Shown here: in pieces, positions 24,356-30,533 of the stretch
Numbering within the stretch: position 1 is the first letter of the stretch
Layout: every line of letters starts with the position of its first letter
From: Pseudomonadota bacterium
GTDB taxonomy: Bacteria > Pseudomonadota > Alphaproteobacteria > Rhizobiales > Methylopilaceae
Direction of reading: 5' to 3'
Assembly: GCA_023430145.1 (NCBI GenBank)
Contig: JAEZCD010000263.1
Location: 1 to 30,533, forward strand
Length of the DNA: 30,533 nt
Program-made: the position numbers and the translations under genes
The notes under the pieces: model-generated
What the model saw: the letters and a program-made list of their open reading frames with translations, nothing else
The model's database searches: none
What the model was told of the DNA's origin: nothing

Positions 24356-24386
24356 ATCCAGCCCCGCGCCCGGTAGATCCGCCACG

Positions 24387-25310
24387 ATGACCAGTCAGCA
24401 GCAGCGCGCCGAGAGCAGTCCGGTTCGCAACCGCGGAGCGCGGCTGCGCCGCAAGCAGCTTGTCGGCCTCGTCTTCGTCGCTCCCGCCGTGCTGTTGGTG
24501 CTGGTCTTCTTCGTCATTCCGCTCGGCATGACGTTCTGGATGTCGCTGCACAACTGGCCGCTGCTCGGCCGGCCGCGATTCATAGGCTTCGGCAACTACA
24601 CCGCGCTCGTGAACGATACCCGGTTCTGGAGGGCGATGCAGTTCACCGTCTACTACACGGTGATCGTGACCATCGCGATCTTCGCCGTCGCTTTCCCGCT
24701 GGCGCTGTTCGTGGAGAGGAGCCGGCCGCTCACCCCGTTCTATCGCACCGCCTTCTTCCTGCCCGTCGTGGTCGGGTTCGGCTCGGCGAGCCTGCTCTGG
24801 GTGTGGCTGATGAACGTCGATGCGGGCCTCTTCTCGACGCTCCTCTACCGGTTCGGCATCACCGAGAGGCCCGTCAACCTGCTGCTCGAGTTCGACACCA
24901 CCTTCTGGTCGATCATCGTCATGGTCGTCTGGAAGACGGCGGGCTTCAACATGATCATCCTGCTCACCGGCCTGCAGGGGATCTCGACCGAGGTCCAGGA
25001 GGCCGCCCGCATGGACGGCGCCTCCTACTGGCAGCGATTCCGGCGGATCACCCTGCCGCTGATGCGCCGCACGATCGCGCTCGCCCTGATCCTGTCCGTC
25101 GCCGGGTCGATGCTGGCCTTCGACCAGTTCTACATCATCGCCGACGGTGGCCCGCGCAACTCGACCGTCACGGCGGTCTACTGGATCTTCAGCCAGTCCT
25201 TCGTCTCCTTCCGCCTCGGCTACGGCGCGGCACTCTCCATGGTGTTGCTGGTGATCCTCGTCGCGATCAGCGTCCTGCAGCTGCGCCTGCTCCGCACGAG
25301 GGACGCGTGA
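24387..25310 (+). CDS. Carbohydrate ABC transporter permease, MalF/UgpA type
   Basis: The 307-residue inner-membrane protein has a basic N-terminus, then a first membrane segment (LVGLVFVAPAVLLVLVFF) and five more. The ATPase-docking loop is EAARMDGASYWQRFRRITLP. The N-terminal motif F-x-x-P-L-G-M-T-F-W-M-S-L and the GFGNYTALV stretch match sugar permeases of the UgpA type. ATG 24387 lacks a strong ribosome site, consistent with lower expression than the binding protein. Its stop overlaps the next permease start by one base. Confidence 0.9.
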   Translation: MTSQQQRAESSPVRNRGARLRRKQLVGLVFVAPAVLLVLVFFVIPLGMTFWMSLHNWPLLGRPRFIGFGNYTALVNDTRFWRAMQFTVYYTVIVTIAIFAVAFPLALFVERSRPLTPFYRTAFFLPVVVGFGSASLLWVWLMNVDAGLFSTLLYRFGITERPVNLLLEFDTTFWSIIVMVVWKTAGFNMIILLTGLQGISTEVQEAARMDGASYWQRFRRITLPLMRRTIALALILSVAGSMLAFDQFYIIADGGPRNSTVTAVYWIFSQSFVSFRLGYGAALSMVLLVILVAISVLQLRLLRTRDA

Positions 25311-26170
25311 TGTCGCGCAGCACCCGCTCGGCTCGGCGCAGACTGATCGACGCCCTCCGCTACCACGCCTTCGGCCTGACGGCAGCGTTCCTATTCCTGG
25401 CGCCGCTCGCCTGGAGCGTGCTGGTCAGCTTCAAGCCCTCGGCGGAGGCGCGGCTGCCGCCGCTGCCGCCTTGGCCGGTCGACGGCTTCAGCACGCAGAG
25501 CTACGACAACCTCGCCGCCTTCGGGGCGGGCCTCTGGACCTATGCCGGCAACAGCCTCACGGTCTCGGCGGCGACGGTCGTCGCGTCCGTGGTGATCAGC
25601 CTCCTCGCCGGCTACGGCTTCTCGCGGTTCAACTTTCCGCTCAAGAATTTCCTGTTCGTCCTGATCATCGCCACGGTGATGATCCCGTTCCAGTCGATCC
25701 TGACGCCGCTCTTCCTGATCCTGACCAAGCTCGGGCTGCAGAACACTTTGACCGGCATCGTGCTCGTCTATGTGACGCTGCAGATGCCGTTCTCGATCTT
25801 CATGATGCGCAACGCCTTCGACGCCGTTCCGAAGGAGATCGAGGATGCGGCGCGGGTCGACGGCGCCTCGGTGGTCGTGGTGCTCTATCGGGTCATGCTG
25901 CCGCTCGTTCTGCCGGGCGTGGCGACGGTGGCGATCTTCGCCTTCCTCGCCTCGTGGAACGAGTTCCTGGCGGCGCTGATCCTGCTCACCGACCAGAAGA
26001 AATACACGCTGCCGGTGCTGATGTCGGCGGTCCGCTCCGGCCAGTTCGGCAGCGTCGACTGGGGCGCCGTGCAGTCGGGCGTCACGCTGATGATGGCGCC
26101 GTGCCTCGTCCTCTTCCTGCTCCTGCAGCGCTACTACATCCGCGGGCTGACCGCGGGTGCCGTGAAGTGA
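25310..26170 (+). CDS. Carbohydrate ABC transporter permease, MalG/UgpE type
   Basis: The 286-residue protein has an N-terminal membrane segment (FGLTAAFLFLAPLAWSVLV), then FSRFNFPLKNFLF, and an EAA-like loop in which Asp replaces the first Glu's neighbour (EDAARVDGASVVVVLYRVMLP). It ends YIRGLTAGAVK, the usual MalG-type tail. ATG 25310 shares one base with the upstream stop. Its own stop overlaps a possible GTG start of the GH127 gene. It would pair with the preceding permease in the inner membrane. Confidence 0.9.
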   Translation: MSRSTRSARRRLIDALRYHAFGLTAAFLFLAPLAWSVLVSFKPSAEARLPPLPPWPVDGFSTQSYDNLAAFGAGLWTYAGNSLTVSAATVVASVVISLLAGYGFSRFNFPLKNFLFVLIIATVMIPFQSILTPLFLILTKLGLQNTLTGIVLVYVTLQMPFSIFMMRNAFDAVPKEIEDAARVDGASVVVVLYRVMLPLVLPGVATVAIFAFLASWNEFLAALILLTDQKKYTLPVLMSAVRSGQFGSVDWGAVQSGVTLMMAPCLVLFLLLQRYYIRGLTAGAVK

Positions 26171-26205
26171 TTTCCGTCCCGCGACACGAGTGGACTTGCC
26201 AGATC

Positions 26206-28143
26206 ATGACGCTTCCAGATGCCCGTTCAGCCGGCGGCTTCCGCCCGCCTGCGGTCCCCGATGTCGACGTGCGCGGCTTCTGGGGCGACCGGATCGATGC
26301 GGTCGCCGATCGCACGGCCATGATCCTCTACGACCGCTGCGTCGCCGCCGGCATGCTCGACCAGATCGATCCGGCCCGGCCCGTGCCTGCCGTGCGGATG
26401 CCGTTCCACACGCGCCCCGACGGCTCGCCCGACACCGTCAACGTGCAGATGTTCTGGGATTCCGACATCGCCAAGGTGATCGAGACCGCGGCCTACGCGC
26501 TCTATCGCAAGCCGAACCCGGAGCTGGAGGCGAGGATCGACGAGATCATCGACATGTTCCGCCGCCTGCAGCAGCCGGACGGCTACGTGAATTCGTGGTT
26601 CATCCGTATGCAGCCTGGAAAGCGGTGGACGAACCTGCGCGATTGCCACGAGCTCTACTGCGCCGGCCATCTGATGGAAGCCGCGGTGGCGTATTTCCAT
26701 GCGACGGGCAAGCGGGTGCTGCTCGACGTCCTCTGCCGCTACGCCGACCATATCGACGCGACGTTCGGCCCGGCTCCGGGCAAGAAGCCGGGTTATTGCG
26801 GGCACGAGGAGATCGAGCTCGCGCTGGTTCGCCTCGGCCGCGCCACGGGCGAGCGGCGCTATCTCGATCTCGCCCGCTTCTTCATCGACGCGCGCGGGCA
26901 GGAGCCGCACTATTTCGACGGCGAAGCCGCGGCCCGCGGCGCCGATCCGAAGCACTTCCGGCACGGGACCTACGAGTACAACCAGTCCCATGCTCCGGTC
27001 CGCGAGCAGAGGAAGGTCATCGGTCACGCCGTGCGGGCGATGTACCTCTATTCCGGCATGGCCGATGTCGCGACCGAGTTCGGCGACGACAGCCTCACCG
27101 ACGCGCTGAAGATTCTTTGGGACGACCTCACGACGAAGCAGATGTACGTCACCGGCGGGATCGGGCCGGCCGCCCGGAACGAGGGCTTCACCGATCACTA
27201 CGACCTGCCCAACGAGAGCGCCTATGCGGAGACCTGCGCCGCGGTGGCTCTTGCGATGTGGGCGAGCCGCATGCTCGGCCGCGGCCCAGACCGCGTCTAT
27301 GCCGACATCATGGAGCAGGCGCTCTACAACGGCGCCCTGTCGGGCCTTTCGACCGACGGCGCGACCTTCTTCTACGACAATCCGCTGGAGAGCCGCGGCA
27401 CGCATCACCGCTGGACCTGGCACCGCTGCCCGTGCTGCCCGCCGAACATCGCCCGCACCGTCGCCTCGATCGGCAGCTACATGTATTGCGTCTCGGCCGA
27501 CACCGTCGCGCTCAACCTCTACGGCGAGAGCACCGCGCGGCTGAAGGTCGGCGCGGTGCCAGTGACACTCACCCAGAGCACCGACTATCCGTGGGATGGG
27601 CGGATCACGGTGTCGATCGGCCTCGAGGCGCCGGCCAGGTTCGGCCTCGCGCTGCGCGTGCCCTCCTGGTGCGAGGATGCGGCGCTGTCGGTCAATGGCG
27701 AGGCGGTCGCGGCGCCCGACATGCGCCGCGGCTATCTGGTGCTCGACCGGGAGTGGCGCGACGGCGACACCGTCGTCCTCGACCTGCCGATGTCCGTGAA
27801 GGCACTGCGCGCGCATCCCAAGGTCAAGGCGGATATCGGGCGGGCCGCCATCGCGCGCGGACCGCTGATCTACTGCGCCGAGGAGACCGACAACGCCCCC
27901 GGGCTGAACGCCCTGATCGTCCGCGACACCGCGTCGGCCGGTCTCGAGGCGCTGCCGGAGCTGAAGGGAGCGGTCGCCGTCGATCTGCCGGCGCGGCGGG
28001 AGCGGTGGGCGTCCTGGGATGGCAAGCTCTATGCGCCGGAGCCGCCGGCCTTCGACGAGGTGACGGCGCGCTTCGTGCCCTATCACCTCTGGGACAACCG
28101 GGCACCCGGCGAGATGCTGGTCTGGGTCAGGGTGCAGACATGA
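26206..28143 (+). CDS. GH127 beta-L-arabinofuranosidase-like glycoside hydrolase
   Basis: This 645-residue protein matches glycoside hydrolase family 127 in length and motifs. Catalytic and zinc-binding residues known from HypBA1 are present: the AETC block (E342, C344) and CPCCPPN (C408, C410, C411), where C410 aligns with the unusual cysteine nucleophile. An (alpha/alpha)6 barrel forms the first two thirds, with beta-rich domains at the C-terminus. No signal peptide is visible, so hydrolysis is cytoplasmic after import. ATG 26206 is chosen; GTG 26167, overlapping the permease stop, is an in-frame alternative. GH127 members mostly release beta-L-arabinofuranose, but other activities exist in the wider DUF1680 group. 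Confidence 0.88.
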   Translation: MTLPDARSAGGFRPPAVPDVDVRGFWGDRIDAVADRTAMILYDRCVAAGMLDQIDPARPVPAVRMPFHTRPDGSPDTVNVQMFWDSDIAKVIETAAYALYRKPNPELEARIDEIIDMFRRLQQPDGYVNSWFIRMQPGKRWTNLRDCHELYCAGHLMEAAVAYFHATGKRVLLDVLCRYADHIDATFGPAPGKKPGYCGHEEIELALVRLGRATGERRYLDLARFFIDARGQEPHYFDGEAAARGADPKHFRHGTYEYNQSHAPVREQRKVIGHAVRAMYLYSGMADVATEFGDDSLTDALKILWDDLTTKQMYVTGGIGPAARNEGFTDHYDLPNESAYAETCAAVALAMWASRMLGRGPDRVYADIMEQALYNGALSGLSTDGATFFYDNPLESRGTHHRWTWHRCPCCPPNIARTVASIGSYMYCVSADTVALNLYGESTARLKVGAVPVTLTQSTDYPWDGRITVSIGLEAPARFGLALRVPSWCEDAALSVNGEAVAAPDMRRGYLVLDREWRDGDTVVLDLPMSVKALRAHPKVKADIGRAAIARGPLIYCAEETDNAPGLNALIVRDTASAGLEALPELKGAVAVDLPARRERWASWDGKLYAPEPPAFDEVTARFVPYHLWDNRAPGEMLVWVRVQT

Positions 28144-29228
28144 CGGCACCGCTTCTGGAACGGGCGACGATCGAGCTGCGCGGCATCCGCAAGAGTTTTG
28201 GTCCCGTGCGGGTCATCCACGACCTCGATCTCGCCATCGAGGGCGGCGAGTTCGTCGTCTTCGTCGGCCCCTCCGGCTGCGGCAAGTCCACCTTGCTGCG
28301 CATGATCGCCGGGCTCGAGGACGTCACCGACGGCGACATCCTGATCGCCGGCCGCGACGTCACCGAGCTCGATCCGGCCAAGCGCGGCATCGCCATGGTC
28401 TTCCAGTCCTATGCGCTCTATCCGCACATGAGCGTGCGGGAGAACCTCGCCTTCGGCCTCGAGATCGCCAAGACGCCACGGGCCGAGATCGAGCAGCGCG
28501 TGACCGCAGCGGCCGAGATTCTCAAGATCGGCGCCTTGCTCGACCGTCGCCCGGGGCAGTTGTCGGGCGGGCAGCGGCAGCGCGTCGCCATCGGCCGGGC
28601 GATCGTCCGCAAGCCGCTCGTCTTCCTGTTCGACGAGCCGCTCAGCAATCTCGATGCGGAGCTGCGCGTCAGCATGCGCATCGAGATCGCGCGCCTGCAT
28701 CGCGAGCTCGGCAATACGATGGTCTACGTCACGCACGACCAGACCGAGGCGATGACGCTCGCCGACCGCATCGTCGTGCTTCACGACGGCCGCATCGAGC
28801 AGGTCGGCACGCCGCGGCAGGTCTACGAGGATCCGAACAACCTGTTCGTCGCCGGCTTCATCGGCTCGCCGCGCATGAACATCGTCGACGCGACCTACCG
28901 GGGAGGGGGGTCCATCGAGGTCGGCGGGACATCGATCCCGCTCGCGGGGCCGATCGAGGGCACTGCGGACGGCACGCCGATCAAGCTCGGCATCCGGCCG
29001 GAGCATCTCGTCGCCGGCGAGCGGCGGGAGGCCTCGCTGCCGGCGCGGGTGGAATTCGCCGAGTATCTGGGAAGCACCCGCTATGTGCACTGCGTCCTCG
29101 GCAGCGGCGAGGACATCACGGTCGAGCAGCGCGGCGGCGTCGAGCTTGTCCCGGGCGAGACCATCTGGCTGAGCTGTGCCGACGGCTGCTTGCGATTGTT
29201 CTCGTCAACCGGCGAGCGACTGCGCTGA
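28140..29228 (+). CDS. ABC transporter ATP-binding protein, MalK/UgpC type
   Basis: This 362-residue ATPase has Walker A GPSGCGKST, a Q-loop in MVFQSYALYPHM, signature LSGGQRQR, Walker B VFLFDEPLSNLD and the switch histidine in VTHDQ. A TOBE-like C-terminal region with LGIRPEHL follows. ATG 28140 overlaps the GH127 stop by 4 bp, so it is translationally coupled to that enzyme and completes the importer. It is a close paralogue of the ATPase at 6109-7194, so cross-energising of the two importers is possible. It converges with the following aldehyde dehydrogenase gene with only 8 bp between stops. Confidence 0.92.
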   Translation: MTAPLLERATIELRGIRKSFGPVRVIHDLDLAIEGGEFVVFVGPSGCGKSTLLRMIAGLEDVTDGDILIAGRDVTELDPAKRGIAMVFQSYALYPHMSVRENLAFGLEIAKTPRAEIEQRVTAAAEILKIGALLDRRPGQLSGGQRQRVAIGRAIVRKPLVFLFDEPLSNLDAELRVSMRIEIARLHRELGNTMVYVTHDQTEAMTLADRIVVLHDGRIEQVGTPRQVYEDPNNLFVAGFIGSPRMNIVDATYRGGGSIEVGGTSIPLAGPIEGTADGTPIKLGIRPEHLVAGERREASLPARVEFAEYLGSTRYVHCVLGSGEDITVEQRGGVELVPGETIWLSCADGCLRLFSSTGERLR

Positions 29229-29236
29229 GGGTGCGA

Positions 29237-30529
29237 TCAGCGCGTCGTGTCGATCAGCACGCTCTTGCTGCGCAGGTTGGCGAGCACCGCCTCACGGCCG
29301 AGATCCTTGCCGATGCCCGACTGCTTGTAGCCGCCCGTCGGCAGGATGAAGTCGAGCGTGCGGCCGTAGCGGTTGATCCACACCGTGCCGGCCTGAAGGC
29401 GGCGCACGGCACGCAGCGCGCGCCCGACATCGGCCGTGTAGAGGCCGGCGGAGAGGCCGTAGGTCTCGTGGTCGGCGAGCGCGAAGCCTTCCTCCTCGTC
29501 GTCGAAGCTCTGCACCGTGAGCACCGGTCCGAAGATCTCCTCGCGGACGGCCGCGTTGCCTGCATCGACTCCGGCGAGCAGCGTCGGCCTGTAGAAGGCG
29601 CCCTTCTGATCGTCGAACAGGCTGCCGCCGAGCACCAGCTCCGCGCCCTGCCGGCGGCTTTCCGTCACGATCGCATCGACCCTGTCGGCCTGGCGGCGTG
29701 AGATGATCGGCGCGAAGTTGGTCGCCTCCCGCCAGGTCGCTCCCGGAACCGCCTGGGCGAGGCGTGCGGAGAGCGCTTCGAGGAGGGCGGTCTCGACGCC
29801 CCGCTGCACGATGAGGCGCGAGCCGGCGATGCAGGCCTGGCCGGCATTGGCGAGCATGGAGCCGGCGATGCAGTCGGCAGCCCGGCCGAGATCCGGCACG
29901 TCGGCGAATACCAGCTGCGGGCTCTTGCCGCCGAGCTCGAGCGTCATCGGCCGTATGCCGGCCTGCGCGATCGCCGTCATGATGGCGCCGCCGGTCCGGG
30001 TCGAGCCGGTGAAGGACACCTTGGCGATGCCGGGATGGCGGACGAGCGCATCGCCCGTGACCTCTCCGGGGCCGTGGACGACATTGAACACCCCGGCCGG
30101 GATGCCGGCCTCCACGGCGAGCTCGGCGAGACGAACGGCGGTGAACGGCGTCAGCTCGGACGGCTTCAGCACGATGGCGTTGCCGGCCGCGAGCGCCGGC
30201 CCGACCTTCCAGGACGCCATCGTGAGCGGGAAGTTCCAGGGCGTGATCGCGGCGACGACGCCGTAGGGCTCGTTGACGATCATGCCGAAATCGTCGCTGC
30301 GCGTCGCCGCAACCTCGCCGCCGAGCTTGTCGGCCCATTCGGCGAAGAAGCGGATGCCCTCCGCGGTGGCGCGCACGTCGCCCGTCACGACCTGGCCGAT
30401 CGGTCGCGTCGAGCCGATGGCCTCGAGCCGCCCGAGCTCTTCGGCCTTCCCATCGATCAGGTCCGCCCAGCGGCGCATCGCGCGCAGACGGTCGCGCGGC
30501 CGCCGCCCCCCCCCCCCCCACACCCGCAC
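29237..30529 (-). CDS. NAD(P)-dependent aldehyde dehydrogenase, 5' end missing
   Basis: About 430 residues of an ALDH are present, read leftward from the contig edge. Motifs are ITPWNFPLTM, KPSELTPF, FTGSTRTGG, the catalytic glutamate in ELGGKSP, the cysteine in GQACIAGSR and EEIFGPVLT. The family-like sequence begins at about RPRDRLRAMRRWADLI. Before that the frame runs through the poly-C tract at 30506-30519, which translates as a glycine string and is probably not real protein. About 50-60 N-terminal residues should therefore lie off the contig. Its substrate is unknown, though succinate-semialdehyde and sugar-derived aldehydes are common for this group. Confidence 0.85.
   Translation of the reverse strand: MRVWGGGGRRPRDRLRAMRRWADLIDGKAEELGRLEAIGSTRPIGQVVTGDVRATAEGIRFFAEWADKLGGEVAATRSDDFGMIVNEPYGVVAAITPWNFPLTMASWKVGPALAAGNAIVLKPSELTPFTAVRLAELAVEAGIPAGVFNVVHGPGEVTGDALVRHPGIAKVSFTGSTRTGGAIMTAIAQAGIRPMTLELGGKSPQLVFADVPDLGRAADCIAGSMLANAGQACIAGSRLIVQRGVETALLEALSARLAQAVPGATWREATNFAPIISRRQADRVDAIVTESRRQGAELVLGGSLFDDQKGAFYRPTLLAGVDAGNAAVREEIFGPVLTVQSFDDEEEGFALADHETYGLSAGLYTADVGRALRAVRRLQAGTVWINRYGRTLDFILPTGGYKQSGIGKDLGREAVLANLRSKSVLIDTTR
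30506..30519. other. Poly-C run at contig edge, probable assembly artefact
   Basis: Fourteen consecutive C residues are followed by a C-rich end. The run interrupts the reading of an otherwise normal aldehyde dehydrogenase N-terminal region at the extreme end of the window. A homopolymer of this kind at a contig end is more likely sequencing or assembly noise than biology. Confidence 0.7.
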
Positions 30530-30533
30530 CCCC

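Noticed and set aside
25471..26205. Open frame extending the GH127 gene about 245 codons upstream
   Set aside because: This extension overlaps the second permease gene in another frame and lacks protein motifs. GH127 similarity begins close to 26206.
26190..29228. A 1012-codon frame that would fuse GH127-region sequence to the ATPase
   Set aside because: The part before 28140 is an out-of-frame reading of the GH127 gene, which has an intact and recognisable frame of its own. The ATPase begins at ATG 28140.

Overview
This 30.5 kb window is GC-rich DNA packed with catabolic and transport genes. It has many ATGA start/stop overlaps, MalK-type ABC importers and a TRAP transporter. It also has palindromic repeats of the 'cattgcgagcgcagcgaagcaatc' and 'ccctctccc...gggagaggg' types that are common in Hyphomicrobiales (Rhizobiales). 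I read it as a chromosomal or large-plasmid catabolic region of a soil- or plant-associated alphaproteobacterium. Genes are cut at both ends and the right end has an odd poly-C run, so the window is probably a whole draft contig.

Layout. (1) 2-7194 (+): carbohydrate ABC operon with the tail of a solute-binding protein, two permeases, an aldehyde dehydrogenase, two tandem Asp-box (sialidase-fold) proteins and, after a repeat-filled gap, the ATPase. The second Asp-box gene carries a palindromic repeat in frame. (2) 7219-8209 (-): a degenerate FmdE-like protein and a Gly/Tyr-rich secreted peptide. (3) 8453-18601: a quinate/shikimate-type module. A leftward operon encodes a shikimate/quinate dehydrogenase, TRAP subunits P, Q and M, and a type II dehydroquinase. 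A TetR regulator is divergent from it. Rightward lie an enolase-superfamily enzyme, an ALDH3-type dehydrogenase and a two-domain dehydroshikimate dehydratase (QuiC1/QsuB type). (4) 18620-20579 (-): an SDR, a dienelactone hydrolase-family protein and a DUF6295-like protein. (5) 20767-21769 (+): an AHSA1/SRPBCC protein and a PhnB-like VOC protein. (6) 21997-29228 (+): a LacI regulator, ABC sugar importer, GH127 beta-L-arabinofuranosidase-like enzyme and ATPase. (7) 29237-30529 (-): a truncated aldehyde dehydrogenase.

How the parts fit. Region 3 can be read as a complete upper pathway: TRAP uptake, NAD-type oxidation of quinate or shikimate, dehydration to 3-dehydroshikimate, then dehydration to protocatechuate. 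A predicted promoter carries a TetR-like dyad in its spacer. Regions 1 and 6 are importers each paired with cytoplasmic glycan-active enzymes; both the Asp-box proteins and the GH127 lack signal peptides, so short oligosaccharides would be cleaved after uptake. All three junctions between a binding-protein gene and the next permease gene hold a perfect GC-rich stem-loop, consistent with setting a high ratio of binding protein to permease. I saw no tRNA, rRNA, CRISPR array, transposase or integrase.
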